From Aestuariivita boseongensis (GTDB lineage Bacteria; Pseudomonadota; Alphaproteobacteria; Rhodobacterales; Rhodobacteraceae), in contig NZ_JXYH01000012.1 of the NCBI RefSeq assembly GCF_001262635.1, positions 1-64,000 of the forward strand: a stretch of DNA of 64,000 nt, written 5' to 3'. Below, piece after piece: positions 49,678 to 59,124 of this stretch. Both the position numbers and the translations under genes were made by a program. The notes beneath the pieces were generated by a model. That model ran no database searches, was not told the DNA's origin, and saw only the letters and a program-made list of their open reading frames with translations. Within the stretch, counting starts at the first letter, position 1; every line of letters starts with the position of its first letter.

Positions 49678-50574
49678 ATGAACCTGCGCCGCGCCTATAT
49701 CCCACACGAGATCCTGGTGGGCCCTGCCCGCGCACGTTCCGAACTGTGGCGCGTCTTTGCCGGATGTGGCGTGATCTTTGCCACCGCGATGCTGCTGAGT
49801 GCTCTGGCCAGCTTCGTGATGTGGTTTATCCTGCAGCCCCAAGGTCAGGAGATCGGCGACCCAACCATGGGGCAGACCCCGCTGTCGCTGCTGTTTCTGC
49901 TGGGTGGATTTGTTTTTCTGACGCTGGGCACTGCTGTTGCGGCCCGGCTGCTGCATGACCGGTCGCTTTTCAGCATTCTGGGCCCGCCCAGGGCGGTCAT
50001 GCGGGATTTCCTGCGCGTCTTCCGAGGGCTGGTCGTGCTGGGCGTGGTTGTGTTTCTTCTGCCGCCCTACGACATTGGGGCCCAACTGACACCCAACCTG
50101 CCGTTTTTCAGCTGGCTTTTGTTGTTGCCGTTCTCTCTGCTCGTGTTGCTGATCCAGACCAGTGCCGAAGAGATCGTCTTTCGCGGATATCTGCAGCAGC
50201 AACTGGCGGCGCGCTTTTCCTCCCCCTTGGTGTGGGTCGCGGTGCCGTCGGCGCTGTTCGCCTTTGGGCACTATCTGCCGGCCGAAGCGGGCAATAACGC
50301 GATCTTCGTGGCCGCCTGGGCCGGGCTGTTCGGCGTTCTGATGGCGGATCTGACGGCCCGCGCCGGAAACCTGGGCCCTGCGATTGCCGTGCATTTCGCC
50401 AACAACCTGTCGGCCATCATTCTGGTGTCGCTTCCCGATCAGCTGAGCGGCCTGTCGCTTTACACGATCGACATTGAATTGTCGGATCCCGGTGCCTTGC
50501 AAACATGGTTGCCGATCGATTTCGGCATGATGATCCTGATGTGGCTGACGGCCCGGCTGGTCATTCGCCGTTGA
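49678..50574 (+). CDS. CPBP (CAAX/Abi) family intramembrane metalloprotease
   Basis: The 298-residue protein has about eight membrane helices. All CPBP active-site motifs are intact: [11 protein letters not shown] (Glu164-Glu165, Arg169), FGHY (His198) and HFANN (His239, Asn243). These proteases cleave within or near the membrane, and bacterial members act in bacteriocin self-immunity, stress or protein processing (family knowledge). GCAGGAG sits seven bases before ATG 49678, one base after the stop of the pseudo-ABC gene, so the two are surely co-transcribed. The accD gene begins 61 bases downstream. Substrate unknown; the upstream membrane protein is an obvious candidate partner or target (inference). 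Confidence 0.9.
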   Translation: MNLRRAYIPHEILVGPARARSELWRVFAGCGVIFATAMLLSALASFVMWFILQPQGQEIGDPTMGQTPLSLLFLLGGFVFLTLGTAVAARLLHDRSLFSILGPPRAVMRDFLRVFRGLVVLGVVVFLLPPYDIGAQLTPNLPFFSWLLLLPFSLLVLLIQTSAEEIVFRGYLQQQLAARFSSPLVWVAVPSALFAFGHYLPAEAGNNAIFVAAWAGLFGVLMADLTARAGNLGPAIAVHFANNLSAIILVSLPDQLSGLSLYTIDIELSDPGALQTWLPIDFGMMILMWLTARLVIRR

Positions 50575-50635
50575 TTGCATTTCACTTTCAAGGGGCTTAT
50601 TTCACGCCCAAGGCAATGCGCGAAAGGTGTGGGCT

Positions 50636-51565
50636 ATGAACTGGATCACCAATTATGTCCGGCCACGGATCAACTCGATCTTTTCGCGCCGTGAGACTCC
50701 GGAAAACCTTTGGCAGAAATGCGATGACTGCGGCACCATGCTGTTTCACCGCGAACTGTCCGAAAACCTGAATGTCTGCACGAATTGCGGCCATCACATG
50801 GGCATCACGCCGCGCGAACGGTTCCTGGCGCTGTTTGACGGGGGTGTCTTTTCGCAGGTGACCGTTCCTGAACCCGTCTCTGACCCGCTCTCGTTCCGAG
50901 ATCAGAAGAAATATCCCGACCGGATGAAGGCCGCCCAGAAAATGACCGGAGAGCCCGAGGCGATGCTGGTCGCCACAGGGGAAATCGGGCGCACGCCGAT
51001 TGTGGCGGCGGCTCAGGATTTCTCGTTCATGGGCGGGTCCATGGGCATGTATGTGGGCAACGCCATCATCGCCGCCGCGGAAGAGGCGGTGCGCCTGAAA
51101 CGCCCGCTGATCCTGTTTTCGGCGGCAGGCGGCGCGCGGATGCAGGAAGGCATCCTCAGCCTGATGCAGATGCCGCGCACGACAGTGGCCGTGCAGATGC
51201 TGAAAGAAGCCGATCTGCCCTACATCGTCGTGCTGACCCATCCGACGACGGGTGGGGTGACGGCGTCCTATGCGATGCTGGGCGATGTGCAGATTGCCGA
51301 ACCCAACGCACTGATCTGCTTTGCCGGCCCCCGCGTGATTGAACAGACCATCCGCGAAAAGCTGCCCGAAGGGTTCCAGCGCGCCGAATATCTTCTGGAT
51401 CACGGAATGCTGGATCGTGTGACGCCCCGCACCGAACTGCGGGACGAACTGATCACCATTACCCGAATGCTGCTGGGCATGCCGCCCGCGGTGAAGGGCG
51501 ATCTGCCCAAACCCGACATGGCCGAACCCGCACCCGCCGAACCAGAGACTCCGGCCAAGGAATGA
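50636..51565 (+). CDS. accD: acetyl-CoA carboxylase carboxyltransferase subunit beta
   Basis: The 309-residue protein has the N-terminal zinc ribbon ([20 protein letters not shown] with CTNC, residues ~28-50) and the crotonase-like carboxyltransferase core with [39 protein letters not shown] (~160-180) and [17 protein letters not shown] (~202-218). With AccA it transfers CO2 from carboxybiotin to acetyl-CoA, the committed step of fatty-acid synthesis. A Pro/Ala/Glu-rich tail (~290-309) is usual in this order. The in-frame ATG nine bases upstream is less likely. It overlaps folC by four bases, the conserved accD-folC arrangement. Confidence 0.97.
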   Translation: MNWITNYVRPRINSIFSRRETPENLWQKCDDCGTMLFHRELSENLNVCTNCGHHMGITPRERFLALFDGGVFSQVTVPEPVSDPLSFRDQKKYPDRMKAAQKMTGEPEAMLVATGEIGRTPIVAAAQDFSFMGGSMGMYVGNAIIAAAEEAVRLKRPLILFSAAGGARMQEGILSLMQMPRTTVAVQMLKEADLPYIVVLTHPTTGGVTASYAMLGDVQIAEPNALICFAGPRVIEQTIREKLPEGFQRAEYLLDHGMLDRVTPRTELRDELITITRMLLGMPPAVKGDLPKPDMAEPAPAEPETPAKE

Positions 51566-52836
51566 CCGCGCCCACATCCGACGCCATCCTTGCACGGATG
51601 ATGGCGCTGCATCCCAAGATCATCGACCTGACGCTGGATCGGGTCTGGCGCCTGCTTGAGGCTCTGGACAACCCGCAGGAGAAACTGCCGCCGGTCATCC
51701 ACGTGGCGGGCACGAATGGCAAGGGATCGACGCTTGCCATGATCCGTGCAGGGCTGGAGGGTGCGGGAAAGACGTGTCACGTCTATACTTCGCCCCATCT
51801 GGCGCGGTTTCACGAGCGCATCCGCCTTGCGGGCCAGTTGATTTCGGAACCCGATCTCACGGCCGTGCTGGACGAGTGCTATGACGCCAATGGCGGGGAA
51901 CCGATCACCTATTTCGAAATCACGACCGTCGCGGCGATTTTGGCCTTTTCGCGGATCCCTGCGGATTACACTCTTCTGGAAGTGGGTCTTGGCGGGCGTC
52001 TGGATGCAACCAATGTGATCGACCGACCCTTGCTGACCGCGATCACGCCCGTGTCGATGGATCACGAGGCCTTTCTGGGCGACACGCTCGCCAAGATCGC
52101 GGGCGAAAAGGCGGGGATCATCAAGCGCGGCGTGCCCTGCGTTGTGGGTCCCCAGGCCGATGAGGGGCTTGAGGTTATCGAGGCGCGTGCCGCAGCGCTG
52201 GGCGCGCCTGTTCTGGCCCATGGTCAGCACTGGCATGTGTCCGAGGAACGAGGCCGCCTGATCTTTCATGATGAAACCGGGTTGCTGGATTTGCCCCTTC
52301 CCAACCTGCGCGGGGCACATCAGATCCAGAACGCAGGCACGGCGCTTGCCGCGCTTCGCTGGATGCAAGCGGGTGAGGCGGCCTATGAGGCGGCGGTAAC
52401 CAAGGCGGAATGGCCCGCGCGGATGCAGCGGCTGAAAACCGGCCCGCTGATCGATGCGGCACGGGAGGCCGAGCTGTGGCTGGATGGCGGCCACAACCCG
52501 GCGGCGGGTCAGGCGCTGGCCGATCTGCTGCAGAGCCTGCCGAAACGACCGACCCATCTGGTGGTGGGGATGCTCAACACCAAGGATATCACCGGGTACC
52601 TGTCCCCGCTGGCCCAGCTGTCGGACAGCCTGACCGGCGTTTCCATCCCCGGAGAGGCAAACACCATCCCCGGCGAGAAAACCGCGCAGATCGCGGCGGA
52701 TCTGGGGATGAAAACCGCTGTTGCGGACACGGTTCTGGACGCGGTGCGTGCCATCGCATCAGAGGATTCACATGCGCGGATCCTGATTTGCGGGTCGCTC
52801 TACCTGGCCGGGTCAGTCTTGCGCGAAAACGGGTGA
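51562..52836 (+). CDS. folC: bifunctional folylpolyglutamate/dihydrofolate synthase
   Basis: The 424-residue protein has the Mur-ligase-type P-loop [11 protein letters not shown] (~47-57), the [15 protein letters not shown] folate-binding block (~74-88), the carbamylated-Lys region [12 protein letters not shown] (~138-149) and a C-terminal ligase domain with [13 protein letters not shown]. It adds glutamate to dihydropteroate and folates. Its ATG overlaps the accD stop, so both are translated together. A 26-base palindrome (52844-52869) follows and should end transcription from both sides. Confidence 0.96.
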   Translation: MTAPTSDAILARMMALHPKIIDLTLDRVWRLLEALDNPQEKLPPVIHVAGTNGKGSTLAMIRAGLEGAGKTCHVYTSPHLARFHERIRLAGQLISEPDLTAVLDECYDANGGEPITYFEITTVAAILAFSRIPADYTLLEVGLGGRLDATNVIDRPLLTAITPVSMDHEAFLGDTLAKIAGEKAGIIKRGVPCVVGPQADEGLEVIEARAAALGAPVLAHGQHWHVSEERGRLIFHDETGLLDLPLPNLRGAHQIQNAGTALAALRWMQAGEAAYEAAVTKAEWPARMQRLKTGPLIDAAREAELWLDGGHNPAAGQALADLLQSLPKRPTHLVVGMLNTKDITGYLSPLAQLSDSLTGVSIPGEANTIPGEKTAQIAADLGMKTAVADTVLDAVRAIASEDSHARILICGSLYLAGSVLRENG

Positions 52837-52843
52837 CGCCGGG

Positions 52844-52869
52844 CCCAAGACTTTTGCAAAAGTCTTGGG
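52844..52869. terminator. 26-base perfect palindrome, bidirectional terminator
   Basis: CCCAAGACTTTTG (52844-52856) is followed directly by its perfect inverse CAAAAGTCTTGGG (52857-52869). It lies between the convergent stops of folC (52836) and zapE (52872). The T/A-rich tip and GC-rich base resemble the other palindromes in this window, though no separate T-run is present. Confidence 0.65.
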
Positions 52870-52871
52870 CG

Positions 52872-53930
52872 TCATCGCCCCCAGTCTTCGGCCTGCATTT
52901 CGCGCAGGCGGCTGGCAGTGCGCTCGAATTCGAACGTGCCTTCGCCTTCGACATACAGCATCTCGGGTTCGGCCGCGGCGGAACAGATCAACCGCACCTT
53001 GGCCTCGTAAAGCGCGTCGATCAGGGTGACAAAACGCTTGGCCTCGTTGAAATTGCTGCGCGACAGACGCGGGATATCTTCCAGAACCAGAACCTTCACC
53101 GCCTCGGCAATCGCCAGGTAATCCCCTGGCCCCAAGGGCTTGCCGCACAGGTCGTAAAACGTCGCCCTTGCCACGCCATTTCGGAATGCGGGCAAAACCA
53201 CCGCGCGCCCTTTGACAGGCAAGACCAGTTCGCTGGCGGGGCCTCCGGTCAGGTCTTTCCATACGTCTGCAATGGCCTTGCGGGCGTCTGGCCCGATGGG
53301 GGTGAAATAGACCGGGCTGCCTTCCAGCCGGTTCTGGCGGTAATCCGTTGGGCTGATCAGTTCGCGGACCACCATCCTGTCTTTGATCAGGTCGATGAAC
53401 GGCAAAAAGATCTGACGGTTCAGCCCGTCCTTGTACAGATCATCCGGCACCCGGTTCGAGGTGGTCACCACGGTCACACCGGCAGCAAACAGCGCCTCGA
53501 ACAGGCGCCCGACGATCATTGCATCGGTGATGTCGGTGATCTGCATTTCGTCAAAGGCCAGAAGGCGCACCGACTTTGCGACATCGGCGGCGACAGGCGC
53601 AATGGCGTCATCGACGCCGCGCTTGCGGGCCTCGTGCATGGCGGCGTGGATTTCCTGCATGAACGCGTGGAAATGGACGCGCCGCGCGGGCACGCCGTCC
53701 AGACTGTCGACAAACAGATCCATCAGCATCGACTTGCCGCGCCCGACGCCGCCCCACAGGTACAGCCCCTTGGGCGGCTCGGGCGCTTTACGGAAAAACC
53801 CGCGTTTCACCGGTTGGGCAAGCGCCGTCTGGATGCGGGCAAATTCCGGCAGCACGGCTTCCTGCGCCGGGTCCGGCTGCAAACTGCCCTCTGCGATGCG
53901 CCGGGCGTAAAGATCGGTGACAGATGCCAT
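52872..53930 (-). CDS. zapE: cell division protein ZapE (AFG1-like ATPase)
   Basis: The 352-residue AAA+ ATPase has Walker A WGGVGRGKSMLMDLF (~59-73), an RVHFHAFMQEIH block (~84-95), Walker B LLAFDEMQITDITDAM (~121-136) and sensor TTSNRVPDDLYKDGLNRQIFLPFI (~155-178). ZapE interacts with FtsZ and helps constriction under stress in E. coli; mitochondrial Afg1/LACE1 homologues handle protein quality control. Monocistronic or downstream of the OCD-type gene; a 14-codon reading frame (53940-53984) lies between. Converges on folC. Confidence 0.93.
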   Translation of the reverse strand: MASVTDLYARRIAEGSLQPDPAQEAVLPEFARIQTALAQPVKRGFFRKAPEPPKGLYLWGGVGRGKSMLMDLFVDSLDGVPARRVHFHAFMQEIHAAMHEARKRGVDDAIAPVAADVAKSVRLLAFDEMQITDITDAMIVGRLFEALFAAGVTVVTTSNRVPDDLYKDGLNRQIFLPFIDLIKDRMVVRELISPTDYRQNRLEGSPVYFTPIGPDARKAIADVWKDLTGGPASELVLPVKGRAVVLPAFRNGVARATFYDLCGKPLGPGDYLAIAEAVKVLVLEDIPRLSRSNFNEAKRFVTLIDALYEAKVRLICSAAAEPEMLYVEGEGTFEFERTASRLREMQAEDWGR

Positions 53931-53997
53931 GCCTCAGCCCTAGCTGCGCGGCGCGGAATTGAAAAGATCCGCCAGTGGGTTCATACGGTTCCGCTGC

Positions 53998-54915
53998 CTA
54001 TTGCGCCGCGCGCCAGCGATCCAGTACATAGCGCGAGGTCATCAGATCCAGATGCGCCCCGCCGCCGTTCTTAAAGACGGTGATCTCATCCGGCCCGCCG
54101 CGCCGGAAATCGGACAGCGCATAGAAATCGGCACGGATATCGTCACGAGTGATCACACCGGCCTGCAGCGGTTTTTCGATCTCTCCGATATGGCCGATGG
54201 TCGTGTCGAAACTGTCGACATAGATCCTGGCCCGCGTCATGGCGGTGTCATCGGTCTCGCGCATGTCGGGGCGGTAGGCGCCGATCAGGTTCAGGTGCTG
54301 ACCGGGCCGCAGCCAGTCGCCCCTGATCAGCGGCTCTGACGACATGGTGGCCGTCAGGATGATATCGGCCGCACCCACGGCCTGTTCCAGATCCGCGGCA
54401 ACCAGGGTTCCGGGATACTGGGCAGCCAGAGCCTCTGCCGAGGCGGCTGTTCTGTTCCACAAGGTGATCTGCGCGCCGGGGAAGCCTGCGGTGAAGGCCT
54501 CGATCAGCGATGCGCCCACCGTACCGGCACCGACGATCAGGATCTTCGACGCTCCTTCTGGCGCCAGCCGAAGCGCACCCAGAAGGCTGTCGCCCGCTGT
54601 CTTCCACTTGGTGATCAGGTGGAAGTCGATCAGCGCTTCCAGGGTGCCGTCGCCGTCCGAATAAAGACACACGCCGCCGTTCACGATGGGCAGGTTCTGC
54701 GCCGGGTTGCCGGGAAAGATGGTGGCGGTTTTCACGGCCATCCCCATCCCGTCGATCCATGCCGCGCGCGACAGAACCGTATCGTCACCACGATAGAGGA
54801 AGGTGTCGCCCACTTCCGCTTTGGGCAGGGCGTGCCCTGCCTCAAACGCTTTGGTCAGGTCGGTCCAGTCCATCAGCGCTTCGCCTTCCGCGAACGAAAT
54901 CGAGGGGATCGTCAT
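53998..54915 (-). CDS. ornithine cyclodeaminase / mu-crystallin family reductase
   Basis: The 305-residue protein has the family's substrate half with MAVKTATIFPGNPAQNLPIVNGGVCL (~60-85) and a Rossmann NAD(P) site LIVGAGTVGASLIEAF (~124-139), followed by ATMSSEPLIRGDWLRPGQHLNLIGAYRPDMRE (key word LIGAY, ~210). Members reduce cyclic imines such as delta1-pyrroline-2-carboxylate, or deaminate ornithine; the residues distinguishing them cannot be assigned by eye. The final four bases of the upstream HAD gene overlap its start, so they are co-expressed. Confidence 0.85.
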   Translation of the reverse strand: MTIPSISFAEGEALMDWTDLTKAFEAGHALPKAEVGDTFLYRGDDTVLSRAAWIDGMGMAVKTATIFPGNPAQNLPIVNGGVCLYSDGDGTLEALIDFHLITKWKTAGDSLLGALRLAPEGASKILIVGAGTVGASLIEAFTAGFPGAQITLWNRTAASAEALAAQYPGTLVAADLEQAVGAADIILTATMSSEPLIRGDWLRPGQHLNLIGAYRPDMRETDDTAMTRARIYVDSFDTTIGHIGEIEKPLQAGVITRDDIRADFYALSDFRRGGPDEITVFKNGGGAHLDLMTSRYVLDRWRAAQ

Positions 54916-55532
54916 GCCGCTTCCTCCGCGCTCAGCAAACCAACGTCTACCAATTTGTCCGCCCAGCCTTGCGGGCCCTGAAACAGATGGGTTTGCCAGC
55001 CGCGCGCATTGGCTGCCGCGATATTGTCGGGCCGGTCATCGGTAAAGATCAGCCGTTCAGGCGCCACGCCGCAGTCGGCCTCCACCATCTCATAAATCCG
55101 GACATCCGGCTTGATCACACCCATATGGCCCGAGATATAGTCACGGTCGAACTGCCGCAGAAAGGGATAGAACCCGGCGGCATAGTCATAGCTCTGGATG
55201 CCGAAATTCGTCAGGCTGAAGACTGGCACGCCCCTGGCCTGCAGCGCGCCCATTAGGCGCACGGAATGATCAATCACCGGCGTGGCCAGTTCGATCCAGC
55301 GATCATGCCACATGCGGATTTCTTCGCGCCATGCGGGGTAGGCCTCGGCGGTGGCATAAATCGTTTCGGTGAAATGTTGCCCGGTATCGACCTTGTCATT
55401 CATGCCATGCAGATCAACCTCGGCAAACATAGCGCGACGACGATCTTCACCAATCACGGCGTCATAGAACCGTTCGGGCTGCCATTCGATCAGCACGTTT
55501 CCAATGTCGAAAATGACGGCTTCTGGCCTCAT
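54912..55532 (-). CDS. HAD-family phosphatase (YihX-like)
   Basis: The 206-residue HAD-IA hydrolase has motif I FDIGNVLIEW (nucleophile Asp9), motif II FSLTNFG (~105-111), Lys in GVIKPDVRIYE (~139-149) and motif IV FTDDRPDNI (~164-172). The DxG form of motif I and overall length match the YihX-type sugar-phosphatase branch rather than dehalogenases. Substrate not determinable. ATG 55532; four-base overlap with the OCD-family gene downstream, and three bases from yaiI upstream, so an operon GNAT-yaiI-HAD-OCD is likely. Confidence 0.87.
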   Translation of the reverse strand: MRPEAVIFDIGNVLIEWQPERFYDAVIGEDRRRAMFAEVDLHGMNDKVDTGQHFTETIYATAEAYPAWREEIRMWHDRWIELATPVIDHSVRLMGALQARGVPVFSLTNFGIQSYDYAAGFYPFLRQFDRDYISGHMGVIKPDVRIYEMVEADCGVAPERLIFTDDRPDNIAAANARGWQTHLFQGPQGWADKLVDVGLLSAEEAA

Positions 55533-55535
55533 TGC

Positions 55536-55991
55536 TTACCCTTTCTTCGCGGCGCGCAACTCCCGCTCCAGCGCATCCAGAAAACGAGAGCGGTCCGCCT
55601 TTGTAAACCCGCGCCCGCCGCCGCCCGCACCCAGCGGGTTGGCCGCACGTAAATCGGCCATCAGATCGCGCATGGCAAGCTGCTGACCGATATTGGCCTG
55701 CGTGAACGCCTCCCCATTATGGCGCAGAACGCGGGCCCCTGCTTCGATGCATTTCGCGGCCAATGGGATATCACCTGTCACCACCACGTCGCCGGGTCCA
55801 CAGTGTTCGGCGATCCATTTGTCGGCCTCGTCCGGGCCTTCTGCAACGATCACATGATCGACGAACGGGTTCTGCGAAGGGCGCAACCCGCCGTTTGAGA
55901 CAACGAACATCTTGATCTCGTGCCGGGTGGCGACACGTTCGGCTTCGGCCTTGACGGGGCAGGCATCGGCATCAATGTAAAGGCTCGTCAT
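55536..55991 (-). CDS. YaiI/YqxD family protein (DUF188, NYN/PIN-like)
   Basis: This 151-residue protein matches DUF188. It has the N-terminal [17 protein letters not shown] (~5-21, acidic PIN-like active-site residues), then [21 protein letters not shown], a [25 protein letters not shown] segment (~73-97) and a C-terminal [18 protein letters not shown]. The fold is PIN/NYN-like and suggests a nuclease, though activity is not established. ATG 55991 is used because the residues before it lack family character and overlap the GNAT gene. Confidence 0.9.
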   Translation of the reverse strand: MTSLYIDADACPVKAEAERVATRHEIKMFVVSNGGLRPSQNPFVDHVIVAEGPDEADKWIAEHCGPGDVVVTGDIPLAAKCIEAGARVLRHNGEAFTQANIGQQLAMRDLMADLRAANPLGAGGGGRGFTKADRSRFLDALERELRAAKKG

Positions 55992-55998
55992 AGGTCTG

Positions 55999-56529
55999 TC
56001 ACAGTCTCCAAGCCAAAGCGATGTTCTCCGACCGCCAGAGAGGGCCCGCATCGCGGAACCGGGCCCCCTTGCGCGCGCCTTCCCTGAGATAAAAGTCGAT
56101 GGCGCGTTGATTCTGGATGACTACGGCAAGGTGTGCCTGAGCGAAGCCTGCCGCGCGCAGTTTGTCGAACGCCGCGTGCAGCAGCCGCGCGCCAAGACCT
56201 TGCGACCGGAACGCGCGTACTACAAAAAGATGTTTGACCTCTCCCCCGCTGCCCAGCGCAGGGTCGGAAGAGGGGCCGTATTGGGTAAACCCGACAATCC
56301 CTTGCGCATCGGTGTCAGCGACCAAAACGCCAGCGCGGGGATCAGCCTCGGCTACAATTTTTGCAAGCGTGTCTTGCCAGTGCGCCGGCCCTCGTCGGGT
56401 TTCAATGACGTCCTGCAAAGCCTTTGGCGCGATCCCGGCATAGGTTTCCCGCCAGACCGCAACATGAAGATCGCCAATCGCCCGGGCATCGCTCAGGCTT
56501 GCCGGGCGCAGATGGGTTGTCTCAGGCAT
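55999..56529 (-). CDS. GNAT family N-acetyltransferase
   Basis: The 176-residue protein has GNAT motif A in [23 protein letters not shown] (~105-127, acetyl-CoA pyrophosphate loop RSQGLG) and motif B in [21 protein letters not shown] (~138-158). The N-terminal [26 protein letters not shown] is typical of the general protein/small-molecule acetyltransferase group. Substrate unknown. ATG 56529 lies eight bases inside the end of fghA, so translation follows fghA. Confidence 0.85.
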   Translation of the reverse strand: MPETTHLRPASLSDARAIGDLHVAVWRETYAGIAPKALQDVIETRRGPAHWQDTLAKIVAEADPRAGVLVADTDAQGIVGFTQYGPSSDPALGSGGEVKHLFVVRAFRSQGLGARLLHAAFDKLRAAGFAQAHLAVVIQNQRAIDFYLREGARKGARFRDAGPLWRSENIALAWRL

Positions 56530-57352
56530 AAAGCGCGTCTGCATGGAACGCGATATGGTCTTCCATGAAGGTCGAGACGAAGAAATAGCTGTGGTCATAG
56601 CCCGGCTGCAGCCGCATCTGTGCCTGTTGCTTGCGGGCGGCGAAGGCCTCGGTGAAGGCATGGGTGTTCAGCAGATCGAAAAACTGATCGTTCGTCCCGG
56701 TATCGGTCAGGATCGGCCCGTCAAAGCCCACCTCGCGCATCAGCAGCGTCGCATCATGGCGCGACCATTTGCTTTCATCCGGCCCAAGGTATGCGCCCAG
56801 CTGCTTGCGGCCCCAATCGCTGGCCGTGGGGTTGCAGATCGGCGCAAAGGCCGAGACCGAGCGGAACCGCCCCGGCAGGCCCATCGCCAGGGTCAATGCG
56901 CCATGCCCGCCCATCGAATGGCCGGTGATCGCCTGACGCTCCATATCCACGGCGAAATGGTCCGAGATCAGGGCAGGCAGTTCCGCAGCCACGTAATCCC
57001 ACATGTTGAAATGCGGTGCCCAGGGCTTCTGACTGGCATTCACATAGAACCCCGCGCCCTGGCCCAGGTCATAGGCGTCGTCATCCGCAACCTCTTCCCC
57101 GCGGGGGGAGGTATCGGGGAACACCACGGCAATGCCATGTTCCGCCGCCCATCCCTGCGCGCCGGCCTTCACCATCGCGTTCTCATGGGTGCAGGTCAGG
57201 CCCGACAGGTACCACAGGACCGGAACCGGCCCGTCGCGGGCCTCTTCCGGCAGGAACAGGCCGAAGGTCATATCGCACAGACAGGAAGAAGACGCGTGGG
57301 TATAGACGCCCTGCACGCCGCCAAAGGCTTTGTTTTCGGATTGGGTTTCCAT
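56522..57352 (-). CDS. fghA: S-formylglutathione hydrolase
   Basis: The 276-residue esterase has the D-esterase fold with nucleophile elbow GHSMGGHGALTLAMG (~144-158, Ser ~146), the N-terminal MTFGLFLPEEARDGPVPVLWYLSGLTCTHEN block and catalytic His in QPGYDHSYFFVSTFMEDH (~254-271). It hydrolyses S-formylglutathione to formate and glutathione, the step after FrmA in formaldehyde detoxification. The dehydrogenase gene lies 2.6 kb upstream, separated by an AEC carrier, a TetR regulator and an NYN gene. Leader contains no clear operator of its own. Confidence 0.95.
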   Translation of the reverse strand: METQSENKAFGGVQGVYTHASSSCLCDMTFGLFLPEEARDGPVPVLWYLSGLTCTHENAMVKAGAQGWAAEHGIAVVFPDTSPRGEEVADDDAYDLGQGAGFYVNASQKPWAPHFNMWDYVAAELPALISDHFAVDMERQAITGHSMGGHGALTLAMGLPGRFRSVSAFAPICNPTASDWGRKQLGAYLGPDESKWSRHDATLLMREVGFDGPILTDTGTNDQFFDLLNTHAFTEAFAARKQQAQMRLQPGYDHSYFFVSTFMEDHIAFHADALYA

Positions 57353-57412
57353 GACGTTCTCTCCGCTGTTGATCGCGACAGGAATACCAGCGCGGGCAGA
57401 AACCGCAACGGG

Positions 57413-58348
57413 TCAGCCCAAGGGACCACTGACCAGTGCAATGGCGACCGATACCGTCACGATGGACAAGACGGTCGAGATAAAGATCGCCGCCGACGCA
57501 CGATGGGGCGCGACGTTGTAATGCTGTGCCAGGATATAGACATTTCCCGCCACCGGCAGGGCGGCGGCAGAAACCACGACCGCAGCCGAAAACGGGTCGA
57601 TCGGGAATAGGTAAAACACGCCAATCGCCACAAAGATCGGGTGGATCACTAGTTTGCACAGGCTCAGCCACAGGGCGATCTGCACCCGTTCCGCCGATTT
57701 GGACGCAAGCGAGGCCCCGATGGCGAAAAGTGCACCGGGCGTTGCGGCGGCGCCCAGAATGGCCAGGAACTCGTTCATCGGGCCTGGGATTGGGATGTCG
57801 AAGGCCGACCACAGCAGACCCAGCGAAATCGCTACGATCATCGGGTTTTTGACCAGGCCAAGACCAACTGTCTTCAGGATCCCAAGACTCATTCTGCCGT
57901 CGCGCGATCCGGTGATCAGAATGACGATCAGGGATGAGAACACGATCAGATCCACCGCCAGAACCAGCATCACGGGACCGATGGCCGCCTCGCCGAAGAT
58001 CACCGCCAGCATGGGGATACCCAGGAAACCCACATTTCCGATGACGGCGCATTGCGCCTCGATCGCGGTGTGAGAGACATCCAGCTTGCGCAGAAAGGCC
58101 ACGACGGTCGCGATCCCGTACACAAAGGCCGTTCCCCACAGGTACCCGGCGATCAGACGGCCGTTGAACACCTCGTCCAGCGACAGGTTCGCGGCAAAGC
58201 GGAACAGCATGGCCGATAGTGCAAAGTAGAAGACGAATTTCGTAAGATACGCCGTCGCCTCTTCGGAAAAAAAGCGTGTCCGCCCGGCCCAATATCCAAG
58301 GCCGATGATTGCAAAGAACGGAACAGTGCGAAGAAAAATCTCGACCAT
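57413..58348 (-). CDS. AEC family transporter (auxin efflux carrier-like)
   Basis: The 311-residue membrane protein has about ten helices in two inverted five-helix halves, with family blocks GNVGFLGIPMLAVIFGEAA (~104-122) and ALPVAGNVYILAQHY near residue 265. Bacterial AEC proteins carry malate, malonate or other organic acids. It diverges from the TetR gene across 158 bases that hold a TAAACCG/CGGTTTA palindrome, so it is the likely target of that regulator. fghA follows 60 bases downstream on the same strand and may share the transcript. Confidence 0.9.
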   Translation of the reverse strand: MVEIFLRTVPFFAIIGLGYWAGRTRFFSEEATAYLTKFVFYFALSAMLFRFAANLSLDEVFNGRLIAGYLWGTAFVYGIATVVAFLRKLDVSHTAIEAQCAVIGNVGFLGIPMLAVIFGEAAIGPVMLVLAVDLIVFSSLIVILITGSRDGRMSLGILKTVGLGLVKNPMIVAISLGLLWSAFDIPIPGPMNEFLAILGAAATPGALFAIGASLASKSAERVQIALWLSLCKLVIHPIFVAIGVFYLFPIDPFSAAVVVSAAALPVAGNVYILAQHYNVAPHRASAAIFISTVLSIVTVSVAIALVSGPLG

Positions 58349-58457
58349 GGCAGACCGTTACGGTCTTGGGCCGGGCTGCGCAAGACGGTGAAGGGGCCCG
58401 AAAGGGCTTTGTGCCATACCCGTCGAAACCGGGTCACGCTACGCAAGTCATTGCGAC

Positions 58458-58473
58458 TAAACCGTTCGGTTTA
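58458..58473. promoter_or_regulatory. TetR-type operator palindrome
   Basis: TAAACCG (58458-58464), spacer TT, CGGTTTA (58467-58473): perfect 7-bp arms in the divergent region of the AEC and TetR genes, followed by an AT-rich TATATAT tract that could hold a -10 element. Size and place fit autoregulation by the adjacent TetR protein. Confidence 0.65.
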
Positions 58474-58506
58474 TATATATGAAGTCCCAGGGCATACGGA
58501 GAGGCA

Positions 58507-59124
58507 ATGGCGCAGGCAGCAGAAACAGTCCGCAAAGGTCGGAAATTCGACCAGGTGCTGGAAGGCGCGCGCAAGGTCTTTCTGGCCGATGGGTTTGAAG
58601 GGGCCAGCGTCGATGACATCGCCCGCGCGGCCGGCGTGTCGAAAGCCACGCTTTACAGCTATTTCCCTGACAAGCGCCTTTTGTTCATGGAAGTGGCCCG
58701 TCTGGAATGCATCCGCCAGGGCGAGGAATCGATCAAGGAGATCGACACGATGGCCGCCCCGGAACGGGTGCTGGCCAATGCAGCGCGGCACATGCTGGGC
58801 TTCATGCTGTCGGATTTCGGTCAGCGCGTCTTTCGCATCTGCGTGGCCGAGGCAGACCGTTTCCCCGATCTGGGCCGGCAGTTCTATGAAAGCGGACCGA
58901 TGATGGTGCGCACGCGGATGAAGGAATACTTCGCCGATGCCGTTGCGCGCGGAGAGCTGAAGATCGACGATCTGGACCTGGCCGCCGATCAATTCGCCGA
59001 GCTGTGCAAGGCAGACCTGTTTCCGCGCTGGGTGTTCAATATCGACCCGTCCTTCACCCAGGAAGAGATCGACCGCGTCATCTCGGGCGCGGTGACAACG
59101 TTCATGGCGCGCTACGGCGCTTAA
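58507..59124 (+). CDS. TetR/AcrR family transcriptional regulator
   Basis: The 205-residue protein has the N-terminal TetR helix-turn-helix: ARKVFLADGFEGASVDDIARAAGVSKATLYSYFPDKRLLF (residues ~20-60; recognition helix VSKATLYSYF). The C-terminal part resembles TetR_C_7-type ligand domains (LGRQFYESGP, LAADQFAELCKADLFPRWVF). It probably represses itself and the divergent AEC carrier, and perhaps fghA behind it. ATG 58507 is preceded by AGAGGC-like purines. It ends with a four-base overlap with the convergent NYN gene. Confidence 0.93.
   Translation: MAQAAETVRKGRKFDQVLEGARKVFLADGFEGASVDDIARAAGVSKATLYSYFPDKRLLFMEVARLECIRQGEESIKEIDTMAAPERVLANAARHMLGFMLSDFGQRVFRICVAEADRFPDLGRQFYESGPMMVRTRMKEYFADAVARGELKIDDLDLAADQFAELCKADLFPRWVFNIDPSFTQEEIDRVISGAVTTFMARYGA

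Noticed and set aside
53940-53984. 14-codon minus-strand frame (MNPLADLFNSAPRS) just upstream of zapE
   Set aside because: Weak RBS and only 14 codons; could be a leader peptide but nothing beyond position supports it.
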